A stretch of 64,000 bases of DNA from Clostridia bacterium. Lineage in GTDB: Bacteria > Bacillota > Clostridia > Christensenellales > Aristaeellaceae. The notes under the pieces are model-generated. The model was not told where the DNA came from and ran no database searches. It was given only the letters and a program-made list of their open reading frames with translations. The stretch spans positions 1 through 64,000 of the forward strand of contig JAFWXL010000050.1 in assembly GCA_017545905.1 (NCBI GenBank), read 5' to 3'. The position numbers and the translations under genes were made by a program. Positions 34,732-42,941 of this stretch are shown here, in pieces (position 1 is the stretch's first letter; each line of letters begins with the position of its first letter).

Positions 34732-36936
34732 ATGAAAAAATGGATTGCCCTGCTGATTCTGGCAGTGCTCATGCTGTGCTGCTGCGGCGCGTATGCCGAG
34801 GATGACAGCATCCGCCATCTGGTTACGGGCGACAGATCCTGGTTTGATGTTTCCGAAGAACTGGATCGTGCACAGGGACACAGCGAACTGATCGACCCGA
34901 CGATCGGCACGGAGCTTTATCTCTTCGTCGATCCGGACACGGCCAGCTATGTCACCTTCTACGTCACCGACGAGCAGGGCAGGCCCATCCCCGGCGCGCA
35001 GATCTACATCAGCTATGGCGGCGTGGAAGAGCTTTTCGGCGTCACCGATGAAAACGGCAGGCTGAGCACCTATCTCTTCCGCGACACGGAATACGGCTAC
35101 CGTGTCACCAAGAGCGGCTATGAACCCGCCACCGGCACGTTCGTGGCAACAAATGAAACCAAGTTCATCCACGTCGTGCTGCGCAGGCTCTACGACCTGA
35201 CCATCTACGTCGTGGACAACGGCGTGCCCCAGCCGGGCGTCACCGTCATCATCGACGGCAGAACCTATAAAACCGACGACGAGGGCAAGGTCACCGTGCG
35301 CAAGCCCAACGGCGAATACAACGTCATCGTCATCGCGCCCGACGGACGGCGCATCCCGGTGCAGGCGATCGTCAGCGGCGATACAACCATCGTCGTGGAT
35401 ATCGGTCTGGACGATGCGCTCGTGGACGGCGGCAGATATTCCGACCGCTTCCTCGTCTACAACAAATTCTATAACCCCGAGGATTACGAGCTGACCTATT
35501 ATTCCTTCCGCGCGGAGGATCTCACGCAGCTCGAGGGCGAAACCGACGAGGCATTCGCCCTGCGCACGGCGCGCTATCTGGAAAAGCACCCCAATACCAT
35601 CCTCATCGAGGCCCAGCCCGAGCGCAGGCAGAATAAGGACGGCACCGATACCGACAAATACAATGCCGACGGCACGCCGCTCTACGCCCAGCGCAGCCTG
35701 ATGCCCACGGGCTATCTGCTCAAGATCTGGGAGGAGATGGGCTATACCGATCTGGTATTCACCAACGAGGACTTCGGCCTGCGCCTTGACATGCAGGCGC
35801 TTCATACCGGCGACATGGCCAAGCTCTATGCGCTCATCGGCGCACGCGAGAGCGGCACGTATGTGCGCGATATCGCCACGCAGGAAAACCGCCGCTCCGC
35901 AGCCATCAACCGCCTGAACACGACCGCGATCAAATCCATCAATGTGCAGACGGTGCCCTTTGACGAGCTGCGCACGTTCGAATTCGAGTTTGATCACCTG
36001 CGCGAGGCCCCGGGCGTGCCCGGCCGCGCATCGCATGAGCTGATCAGCGATACGCTCTACACCAATACGCTCTTTGAATTCCGCATCACGCCGATCCTGC
36101 ACAGCGCGCTGGAAAAGATGCTGCGCGACGGCTTCTCCGGCGATCCCGCGATCAATAAGGATTCCATCATGCTCGCCAGCCCCGGCTATTTCACCGAGGA
36201 GCTGCGCAAGCTGCGCGCGGACGGCAAGCTGACCGAAACCGAATGCAGCGAGCTGTTCGCCTATCTGACCGACGGCATCCTCACCGCGCAGGAGATGCAG
36301 GAGCTGTGCGAAAAGGCGAAGGTCAATCTCTATGATCACGACGTCATCGACATGCTGCTTGACGCCTCGCTCGATGAAAAGGTCTACCGCCTCTCCTGCT
36401 GGATCATCTACGGCAACGCCAAGATCAACGTCACCGAGCTGATGGACGGCATGCTCTCCATCTGGAAGATTGACGAGCAGTTCAAGCGGGAATACGACGC
36501 CCTGATGGCCCTGCCCGACGCGGACGAAAAGGCCGCAAAGGCGCAGGCTGAAGCGGCGCTCGTGGAAAAATACGATCTGATGACCGTGGACAATCTGGGC
36601 ATGCTCGAAACCCAGAGCGGCTACGCCGAGGGCATCAACACGAAGATGCTGGATGTGGCGCTGGTGTGCTCCATGCCGGATGAAGAGGACGAGTTCCGCG
36701 ATCTGCTCAGCAGGCGCTGGTTCGACGCGATCACCGTCGATGTGCGCAAGGAGGAAGTGACCATCGCCGACAACCATGAACAGTGGTATCGCGCGTACTT
36801 CACCTACGACATGACCCAGCTGCTTGAGCGCCGCGCGCTGGTCGCGCCCAACGAGACCTGCGGTCTTGCCGCGCTGGTCCTGACCGAGCGCAGCCCCGTT
36901 CATCCCGCAAACAATGCGAACATCCTCGCGCGCTAA
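34732..36936 (+). CDS. Secreted protein with carboxypeptidase-regulatory/Cna-B-like domains
   Basis: 734 residues with a signal peptide (MKKWIALLILAVLML then CCCGAYA). Two tandem beta-sandwich domains of the CarboxypepD_reg/Cna-B type follow, at about residues 72-140 and 145-225. Each has a D-x-x-G-R/K turn (VTDEQGRPIPGA, TDENGRLST, TDDEGKVTV). Residues about 240-734 are a charged, mostly helical region with no domain I recognise. The segment GTELYLFVDP near residue 58 resembles GTELWMQVTADG of the 337-residue secreted protein. GGAGG precedes the ATG. It is the last gene of the surface locus, followed by a bidirectional terminator. It has no sorting signal or C-terminal membrane helix. Confidence 0.8.
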   Translation: MKKWIALLILAVLMLCCCGAYAEDDSIRHLVTGDRSWFDVSEELDRAQGHSELIDPTIGTELYLFVDPDTASYVTFYVTDEQGRPIPGAQIYISYGGVEELFGVTDENGRLSTYLFRDTEYGYRVTKSGYEPATGTFVATNETKFIHVVLRRLYDLTIYVVDNGVPQPGVTVIIDGRTYKTDDEGKVTVRKPNGEYNVIVIAPDGRRIPVQAIVSGDTTIVVDIGLDDALVDGGRYSDRFLVYNKFYNPEDYELTYYSFRAEDLTQLEGETDEAFALRTARYLEKHPNTILIEAQPERRQNKDGTDTDKYNADGTPLYAQRSLMPTGYLLKIWEEMGYTDLVFTNEDFGLRLDMQALHTGDMAKLYALIGARESGTYVRDIATQENRRSAAINRLNTTAIKSINVQTVPFDELRTFEFEFDHLREAPGVPGRASHELISDTLYTNTLFEFRITPILHSALEKMLRDGFSGDPAINKDSIMLASPGYFTEELRKLRADGKLTETECSELFAYLTDGILTAQEMQELCEKAKVNLYDHDVIDMLLDASLDEKVYRLSCWIIYGNAKINVTELMDGMLSIWKIDEQFKREYDALMALPDADEKAAKAQAEAALVEKYDLMTVDNLGMLETQSGYAEGINTKMLDVALVCSMPDEEDEFRDLLSRRWFDAITVDVRKEEVTIADNHEQWYRAYFTYDMTQLLERRALVAPNETCGLAALVLTERSPVHPANNANILAR

Positions 36937-37008
36937 CGAAAGCGGATATTGGGCCGCCGCCCAGACCCCTTCTTCGCTTCGCGCATAAGAAAAAACCTTT
37001 CAAGCAAA

Positions 37009-37046
37009 AATCCCCGAAGGAGATCTCTGAAACTCCTTCGGGGATT
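37009..37046. terminator. Bidirectional terminator between surface and lsr loci
   Basis: A 14-bp perfect stem (AATCCCCGAAGGAG and complement) has A-rich sequence on the left and TTCTTT on the right. It serves the 734-residue protein gene on plus and the cupin gene on minus. Confidence 0.9.
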
Positions 37047-37062
37047 CTTTATGCGGTTCAAA

Positions 37063-37413
37063 TCAGTACGTGTAGTTTTCCACGTCCACCTTGTCCGGAT
37101 TGGTGTACGGCGCAAGGGTGGAGATCATCTTCATGGGCTTGTCGTAGTTGTTGATGCAGTAGTGAATCTCGCCCGGCTCAATGTGGATGAGATCGCCAGC
37201 CTTGAGGTGATTGACCACACCATCGACGACGATGTCGATTTCACCCTCGAGGATGAAGAAGTTCTCTTCCATCACATTGTGATAGTGCGCCTTGAAATCC
37301 TGACCCGGATTGAAGGCGACCAGAGCAAAATTGGAGCGCGGGCCCTTCATCAGGTACTTGGGGCCGCTGTCGCCGAAGCGATATTCACGTTCGTTCTCAT
37401 TGACAATATACAT
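37063..37413 (-). CDS. Small cupin-domain protein of the lsr locus
   Basis: 116-residue single-domain cupin. Motif 1 holds the metal ligands in HYHNVMEENFFILEG, and motif 2 is DLIHIEPGEIHY. No DNA-binding part is present. It lies after lsrK on the same strand, in the place where enteric lsr operons carry lsrG. It may therefore isomerise or otherwise process phospho-DPD, but this is inference, and no specific cupin function can be read from sequence. A GAAAGAGG ribosome site precedes the ATG. A composite family A repeat separates it from lsrK. Confidence 0.85.
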   Translation of the reverse strand: MYIVNENEREYRFGDSGPKYLMKGPRSNFALVAFNPGQDFKAHYHNVMEENFFILEGEIDIVVDGVVNHLKAGDLIHIEPGEIHYCINNYDKPMKMISTLAPYTNPDKVDVENYTY

Positions 37414-37457
37414 AGCTTATTCCTCTTTCAGATTCTTGAATAAAGAAGTGAAAAGCA

Positions 37458-37584
37458 GTATCGGAGCGCTTTCCGCGCGAACGATACGGTTTCAGCATCG
37501 CAAAATCCGACTTTGCTGCCCGGCAGGGCATCAGAGCGCCCTCTGCGTGAATGATGCCGTTAGAAGCAGACCCGAAGGGCAAGC
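37458..37584 (-). repeat. Family A composite element: hairpins A1 and B1 plus tail
   Basis: Hairpin A1 is at 37458-37487 with outer arms GTATCG and CGATAC. A spacer with CAGCATCGCAAA follows, then hairpin B1 at 37528-37557 with outer arms GCATCA and TGATGC, then the tail AGAAGC...CCCGAAGGGC to 37584. The same order occurs on the opposite strand at 46165-46292. A further GC hairpin at 37583-37603 borders the lsrK stop codon. Confidence 0.88.
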
Positions 37585-37603
37585 GGGTGCGGGCACCGCC
37601 CGC

Positions 37604-39166
37604 TTACACGCCCGGCGCTGCCCACATATAACGGGTAAGCCTGTCATCAGACAGAGAGAGTTCACGCTTGTAAACCTCGCGCCAGACCTTGTACATCTCC
37701 ATGTAGGTCTTGTGGTTTTCGGCATTGGGCTCGTAGCGCTTGTCGATGCGCACGCAGCGGCGGGCAGCCTCGGAGATATCCGTGTAGATGCCCACGCCGT
37801 AGCCGGCCATGATCGCCGCGCCCAGCGCCGTCGCTTCCTTGACGACCGGCACGCTCACCGGCTTGCCCAGCACGTCGGCGAGAATCTGGCACCACAGATC
37901 GGACTTGGACGCGCCGCCGGCGAAGATGACCTCGTCGGGCATGTTGCCGGTGGATTCCTCGACCAGCTTCATGTGGCCGTAGGTGACCATCGCGGTATTT
38001 TCCATGATCGCGCGGTAGAAGGTGTAGCGATTGTACTTATCGGGATCAAAATCAAAGTTCATGAACGACGGGCTGGCGTGGCGCCAGGAGACGTAGTTCA
38101 TCACGTCGGAGAAGGTGCACATCATGCCGTAGCAGCCGGCGGGGATATCCTTCGCCTTTTCGTTCATCAGGTCGTACGGATCGCGGCCGCAGGTCTTGGA
38201 GAGCTCCTTCTCCGCGGTGCAAAAGGCGTCGCGGTACCAGCGCATGACCATGCCCGGCTTGAACGCCAGCGCCTCGTACTGCCACATGCCCGGAACGCTA
38301 TGGCAGTTCACGCGGACGCGGCAATGCTCGTCGGTCTTCGCCTCGTTGGTGTTGTATTCATACTGCCAGAAGCTGCCGCCGAAGATGGCCGCCTGATTCG
38401 GATCGACCACGCCGACGCCCACGCAGCCCAGCTGGCAGTCGCCGCCGCCGGCGACAACCGGGGTGCCCTCAAGCAGGCCGGTATCCGCCGCGCCCTTGGC
38501 GCTGACGTTTGCGACGATGGTGCCGCACTCATAGGTCTTGGGGAAGATGCCGGTCTTAAGGCCCACGCTGGCAGCGATGGAATCGTCCCAGTCACGCTTT
38601 TCCAGGTTGTAAATGCCGGTGGTGCAGGCATTGGACGGCTCAGAGGAGAACACGCCGGTCATCTTGTAGATGAGCCAGTCATTGAACATGGTGCACAGCG
38701 CGGTCTTCTCGTAAATCTCGGGCATCTTGTTCTTGACCCAGAAGATGCGCGGCAGCGCGCCCAGCGCATAGGTCTGGCCGGACTCGTGATAGATCTTCTT
38801 TTCCAGCTCGGGGTCCATCTGAATCAGCTGGCCGACCTCGTCGTTGGAGCGGCCGTCGACATTGGCGCAGGCCCAGATCTCGTTGCCGTCCTTGTCATAC
38901 AGGACGATGCCCTCGCGCATACAGGTGGTGGAGACGGCGGCGATGTCCTTCGGATCCACGCCGGTCTGCTCGATGACGCCGCGGATACAATTCCTCGCCA
39001 GCTCCCAGTTGGTCGTCCAGTCAAAGTCCATGCTGCCCGGGAAGCGGGGATCCTCCAGATGCGTCCATTCCTGCTGGACGCAGCCGAGCTGCTCGCCGTC
39101 GAGGCTGAAAAGCACAGCACGTACGCTGCCGGTGCCCGCATCCACGGCCATGAGGGTTTTTGCCAT
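37604..39166 (-). CDS. lsrK: Autoinducer-2 kinase LsrK
   Basis: 520-residue FGGY-family kinase that phosphorylates imported AI-2 (DPD) at C5, trapping it and creating the LsrR ligand. From memory it aligns to enteric LsrK along its whole length: DAGTGSVRAVLF at the N-terminus, CMREGIVLYDKDGNEIWACANVD, GGGDCQLGCVGVGVV, the MRWYRDAFC block, FAGGASKSDLWCQILADV and VVKEATALG. These long blocks distinguish it from xylulokinase. I start at MAKTLM (39166) because AAAGG then has a 9-nt spacing. The ATG three codons earlier directly abuts it. It is cotranscribed after lsrR. Confidence 0.93.
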   Translation of the reverse strand: MAKTLMAVDAGTGSVRAVLFSLDGEQLGCVQQEWTHLEDPRFPGSMDFDWTTNWELARNCIRGVIEQTGVDPKDIAAVSTTCMREGIVLYDKDGNEIWACANVDGRSNDEVGQLIQMDPELEKKIYHESGQTYALGALPRIFWVKNKMPEIYEKTALCTMFNDWLIYKMTGVFSSEPSNACTTGIYNLEKRDWDDSIAASVGLKTGIFPKTYECGTIVANVSAKGAADTGLLEGTPVVAGGGDCQLGCVGVGVVDPNQAAIFGGSFWQYEYNTNEAKTDEHCRVRVNCHSVPGMWQYEALAFKPGMVMRWYRDAFCTAEKELSKTCGRDPYDLMNEKAKDIPAGCYGMMCTFSDVMNYVSWRHASPSFMNFDFDPDKYNRYTFYRAIMENTAMVTYGHMKLVEESTGNMPDEVIFAGGASKSDLWCQILADVLGKPVSVPVVKEATALGAAIMAGYGVGIYTDISEAARRCVRIDKRYEPNAENHKTYMEMYKVWREVYKRELSLSDDRLTRYMWAAPGV

Positions 39167-39219
39167 AGGAATCATCCTTTCTGAATATATATGATGGAAG
39201 TCGTATCAACACAGGACGA

Positions 39220-40137
39220 TCATTCGTCCTTAAGAAGCAGATTGGCGGTCTCCTCGTCGGTGATGAGGATATCCAGATAGCCGCCGCGCAGCACCGCGCG
39301 GATGGCTTCGATCTTCTCCCCGCCCGAGGCAAGGCCGATGACATTGTGCATAGCCTTGAGCTTGTCCAGCGGTGTGGAGATGAGCCGCTGCTCAATGGGC
39401 GTATCGATGAGGTTGCCGTCCCTGTCCAGAAAATGGCCGAGCACGTCGCCCACAGCGTGGTTCATCTTCAGATAGAACATATCCGTCGGGCTGAGCAGGC
39501 CGGAATGGAAGATCGTCGCATTCTCGCCCAGCGCGCCGATGCCCACCAGCGTAAAGGAGGACAGATCGGTCATGCGGATGATCTCGCTGACGGAGCTCTC
39601 CTCACGCATGGCGGCGGCCATTTCCGCGCTGGAGGCCAGCAGCGGCGCAGGCATGAGATAGAGCTTGGCATTGAAGACATTGGAGCGCGTGTTAGGCAGA
39701 TAATTGGATACGCCGCCGGTGAGCGAGATGCAGGTCACCGGGCTTTGCACCATGGTCGCCAGATGATTGATGGTACGCGAGAGCGTATCGCCATAACCGA
39801 CGCTGATACAGGCATTGTCGCCCAGGCGGTCGGCGATGTACATCGCGCCGGCGCGGGCGATGGACTCGTTGGGATGCGTCTCTTCCGCGGCGACCTCGGG
39901 AATCAGGAAGACGTCCTTGAGGCCGTACTTGTCCATGAGCTCCTGGCTCTGCTTCATCACGCCCACGCCGTCCGAACGGAGGCGGAACTGGATCACGCCG
40001 GTCTGTCGGGCGGCGTCGAGCAGCTTGATCACGCGCATGCGGCTGATGGAAAGCCTGTCGGCGATGGCCTGCTGGGTCATGTTTTCAAAGTAATAATACC
40101 ATGCGGCCTTGACCATCAGCGACTCTTCGTAATTCAC
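39220..40137 (-). CDS. lsrR: Transcriptional regulator LsrR (SorC family)
   Basis: 305-residue SorC-family regulator. The N-terminal helix-turn-helix MTQQAIADRLSISRMRVIKL is followed by a sugar-phosphate-binding domain, with SVGYGDTLSRTI and LASGGEKIEAIRAVLRG as family landmarks. By analogy with enteric LsrR it represses both divergent lsr operons until phospho-AI-2 binds. I start at GTG 40137 (VNYEES) because the open frame beyond it runs into the -10 and -35 boxes of its own promoter. A GGGAG ribosome site lies 10 nt upstream, which is rather long. It is the first gene of the leftward lsrR-lsrK-cupin unit. Confidence 0.9.
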   Translation of the reverse strand: MNYEESLMVKAAWYYYFENMTQQAIADRLSISRMRVIKLLDAARQTGVIQFRLRSDGVGVMKQSQELMDKYGLKDVFLIPEVAAEETHPNESIARAGAMYIADRLGDNACISVGYGDTLSRTINHLATMVQSPVTCISLTGGVSNYLPNTRSNVFNAKLYLMPAPLLASSAEMAAAMREESSVSEIIRMTDLSSFTLVGIGALGENATIFHSGLLSPTDMFYLKMNHAVGDVLGHFLDRDGNLIDTPIEQRLISTPLDKLKAMHNVIGLASGGEKIEAIRAVLRGGYLDILITDEETANLLLKDE

Positions 40138-40210
40138 CGGACAATCACTCTCCCAGCAGCACAAATATGCAAAACAATAATTCCGCAGAAAAACTTTTGT
40201 TCTCACAACG

Positions 40211-40239
40211 AGTATATCATCGTTGCTGTAGAATGTCAA
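40211..40239 (-). promoter_or_regulatory. Promoter of lsrR-lsrK-cupin
   Basis: Minus strand TTGACA (40234-40239) and TATACT (40211-40216) with a 17-nt spacer. It lies back to back with the lsrA promoter, about 70 nt apart, the likely LsrR-controlled interval. Confidence 0.82.
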
Positions 40240-40308
40240 TTGTTTTACAAAGAGGAAGAGTTTATTTCGATATATGGACCAGATTGAGCAAAAGAACCTG
40301 AATGCTAC

Positions 40309-40337
40309 TTGACAGATTGCACAGGATTGCTTACAAT
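40309..40337 (+). promoter_or_regulatory. Promoter of lsrACDBF
   Basis: TTGACA (40309-40314) and TACAAT (40332-40337), 17 nt apart, about 63 nt upstream of the lsrA start. Confidence 0.85.
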
Positions 40338-40399
40338 ATGGATAACGACAAAATGTGCGAATTGTAACCTTTGTAACGACGAAACGCAGGAGTAACGAA

Positions 40400-41926
40400 A
40401 TGGCATCAAATGTTCAGGGTAAAACATCTGTGCCGCGTCTTGAGGTCCGGGGGATCAAAAAGGCGTTCGGCCAGAATGTCGTTCTCAAGGGGATTGATCT
40501 GAGCGTGCGCGCCGGCGAAGTCATGGCGCTCATCGGCGGAAACGGCGCCGGTAAATCCACGCTGATGAAGATCATCATGGGCATTTACACTTGTGACGGC
40601 GGCGAAATTTTGATCGACGGCAAGCAGGCCAGGCTGGGCAAGCCTGCCGCGTCCCTGGCTGCAGGCATCTACCTGGTGCCGCAGGAGCCGCTGCTCTTCC
40701 CCAATATGACGGTTCTGGAAAATATCCTCATGGGCTTCAACGAGAATGAGGGCGAGCTCAAAAAGCGTCTGGAAAAGCACATGGCGGATCTGGGATTCAA
40801 CCTCAATCTCCAGCGCAAGGCCAATACGCTCTCCATCGCTGAGCAGCAGCTGGTTGAGCTGCTGCGCGGCATGATGCGCAGCGCCCAGATTCTGATTCTG
40901 GACGAGCCGACCTCCGCCCTCACCTTCGGCGAGGTGCAGGCGCTGTTCAAGGTCGTGGAGGATCTCAAGCGCAAGGGCATTGCCATCATCTATATCACAC
41001 ACCGCCTGACTGAGGTTTTCGAGATCGCGACCGACGTGGCCATCATGCGCGACGGTCTGATCACCCTCGAGGGGCCGGTCAGCAAATTCACCAAGGAAAT
41101 GCTCATCGCGGGCCTGTTGCCCAAGGACGCAGAAACCCAGCAGCAGGGCGAAAAGACCTACGTGCCCGTGGATTACAAGAACCTCAAGCCCGTGCTCGAA
41201 GTGAAGAACTTCAGCGGCTACGGCTTCAAGGATATCTCCTTCAACCTGTATCCGGGCGAGATTCTGGGCATCGCCGGCGTTGTCGGCGCGGGCCGCACGG
41301 AGCTCATCAGCACCATCTTCGGCCGCGACAAGACGCTGGGCGGCAAGGTCGTCCTTGCCGGCAAGGATATCACGGGGCTTCCGACCAAGGATATCCTCAA
41401 AGAGGGCATCAACTTCGTGCCCGAAGACCGTCACTATCACGGCCTGTTCAAGATCCGCTCGATTTCCTCCAATACAACCTCTGCGCTGCTTGGCGGCAAT
41501 GAGATCGGCACGGTGAACATGAACCGCCGCCGTCAGAATGAAATCTCCCAGAAGTACGTCAACGACTTCCGCACCAAGATCGTCTCCCTCGAGGACCTGA
41601 TCGGCAGCCTCTCCGGCGGCAACCAGCAGAAGGTCGTCATCGCGCGCTCGCTGTCCACCAGCCCGAAGGTCGTCATCCTCGACGAGCCGACCCGCGGCAT
41701 CGACGCCGCGGCGCGTGCCGACGTATACGCCATCATCCGCAAGCTCAAGGACGCCGGCGTCGCTGTGCTGATGGTCTCCTCCGATATTGAGGAGGTTGTG
41801 GAGCTGGCCGACCGCGCGATCACGGTTTATCAGGGCCGCATCAACGGCGAATTTGCCCGCGAAGAAATCACGCAGGACGTGCTCACCAGCGCCTCCTTCG
41901 GCATTGTGCAGGAAAGGACGGTGTGA
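40400..41926 (+). CDS. lsrA: AI-2 ABC transporter ATP-binding protein LsrA
   Basis: 508-residue double ATPase of the CUT2 (RbsA/LsrA) type. The first half has Walker A GGNGAGKS, a degenerate signature (TLSIAEQQLVELLRG) and Walker B ILILDEPTSAL. The second half has a degenerate Walker A (VVGAGRTEL), signature SLSGGNQQKV and Walker B VVILDEPTRGID. This asymmetry is normal for CUT2 transporters. I start at MASNVQGK because GCAGGAG lies just upstream. It powers AI-2 import through LsrC/LsrD and is followed 3 nt later by the lsrC frame. Confidence 0.92.
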   Translation: MASNVQGKTSVPRLEVRGIKKAFGQNVVLKGIDLSVRAGEVMALIGGNGAGKSTLMKIIMGIYTCDGGEILIDGKQARLGKPAASLAAGIYLVPQEPLLFPNMTVLENILMGFNENEGELKKRLEKHMADLGFNLNLQRKANTLSIAEQQLVELLRGMMRSAQILILDEPTSALTFGEVQALFKVVEDLKRKGIAIIYITHRLTEVFEIATDVAIMRDGLITLEGPVSKFTKEMLIAGLLPKDAETQQQGEKTYVPVDYKNLKPVLEVKNFSGYGFKDISFNLYPGEILGIAGVVGAGRTELISTIFGRDKTLGGKVVLAGKDITGLPTKDILKEGINFVPEDRHYHGLFKIRSISSNTTSALLGGNEIGTVNMNRRRQNEISQKYVNDFRTKIVSLEDLIGSLSGGNQQKVVIARSLSTSPKVVILDEPTRGIDAAARADVYAIIRKLKDAGVAVLMVSSDIEEVVELADRAITVYQGRINGEFAREEITQDVLTSASFGIVQERTV

Positions 41927-41929
41927 TGC

Positions 41930-42941
41930 ATGAGCAAGATGAAAAATCTCTTCTCCGCCCGCTGGATGTCCAGTCTGGTCTTCCTGCTGATCCTCTTTGT
42001 GATCACGGGCATCGCAGATCCCTCGTTCCTCAATTATTCGAGCATCATCAGCTGCTTTAACACCGCAACGATGTATACCCTGCTCGCCGTGGGCATCGCG
42101 TTCGTCATCATGACGGGCGAAATCGACGTCTCTATCGGCGCGACGCTGGGCATCACCGCCGCCATGACCGGCATGATCGCCCAGCAAAACGGCAGTGTGG
42201 CTTCCATGCTGGCAGCCTGCATCGTCACCGGCGCGGCTGTCGGCCTGGTCAACGGCGCGGGCGTTGCGTACTTCGGCGTGCCGTCGCTGATCTTCACCCT
42301 CGGCACCAATTCCGTCATCCGCGGTCTGATCTACATCCTCACCGACGGACGCACGATTGAAAACTTCGGCGGCGTGATCGCCAGCTACGGCAATAAGACG
42401 ATCTTCGCCGAGATCACCGTGTACTATGCCATCGCCGTTGCGCTGGTGGCCATCGCGCATATCGTGCTCACCAAGACCCGCAAGGGCAAGTACTTCATCG
42501 CTGTGGGCGACAATGCAGGCGGCGCAAATCTGGTCGGCATCTCCGTGCTGAGCACGAAGATCCTTGCCTATGTGCTGTGCGGCGTATTACGGTCTGGGCG
42601 GATTCGTCTTCGCCTCCAAGTATGGTCAGGTCATGACTGTCGCCGGCAACGGCTACGAGATGACCGCCATCGCGGCCTGCGTCATCGGCGGCATCTCCCT
42701 GTCCGGCGGCCTGGGCAATATGATCGGCGCGGCCATCGGCGCGGTGATCATGTCCTCCATCAGCCGTCTGCTGGTCTTCATCGGCCTGCCGGCCACCTAC
42801 AACAACACCATCACCGGCGTCATGCTGATCGTGATCGTCGTAGCCGACTCGCTGACCCAGCGCAGAGCCATTGAAATGGCCAGAAGAAAGCGCCTGCTTT
42901 CCAGAACGGCGGAAAATCCGGAAGGAGGCGTGAAAGCATGA
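41930..42941 (+). pseudogene. lsrC: AI-2 permease LsrC, frameshifted
   Basis: CUT2-type permease interrupted by a frameshift at about 42581-42586. The first frame runs from MSKMKNLFSARWM through GEIDVSIGATLG and the AGGANLVGISV loop to AYVLCG (residue 218), then turns into basic nonsense ending at 42874. The second frame, joined after GGC-G, continues in register as YYGLGGFVFASKYG, through ACVIGGISLSGGLGNMIG, to the natural end GGVKA. Together they make about 337 residues, the family length. One extra base or two missing bases explains it. No slippery heptamer is visible. It may be a real mutation or a sequence error. The stop overlaps the lsrD start (ATGA). Confidence 0.88.

Noticed and set aside
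37604..39166. Xylulokinase assignment for the FGGY kinase
   Set aside because: Long LsrK-specific blocks and the neighbouring lsrR and lsrACDBF make LsrK far more likely, even though GH120 further along might suggest xylose use.
42564..42941. Separate small membrane protein gene after lsrC
   Set aside because: It continues the LsrC family sequence exactly where the first frame breaks down and has no ribosome site, so it is the 3' part of frameshifted lsrC.
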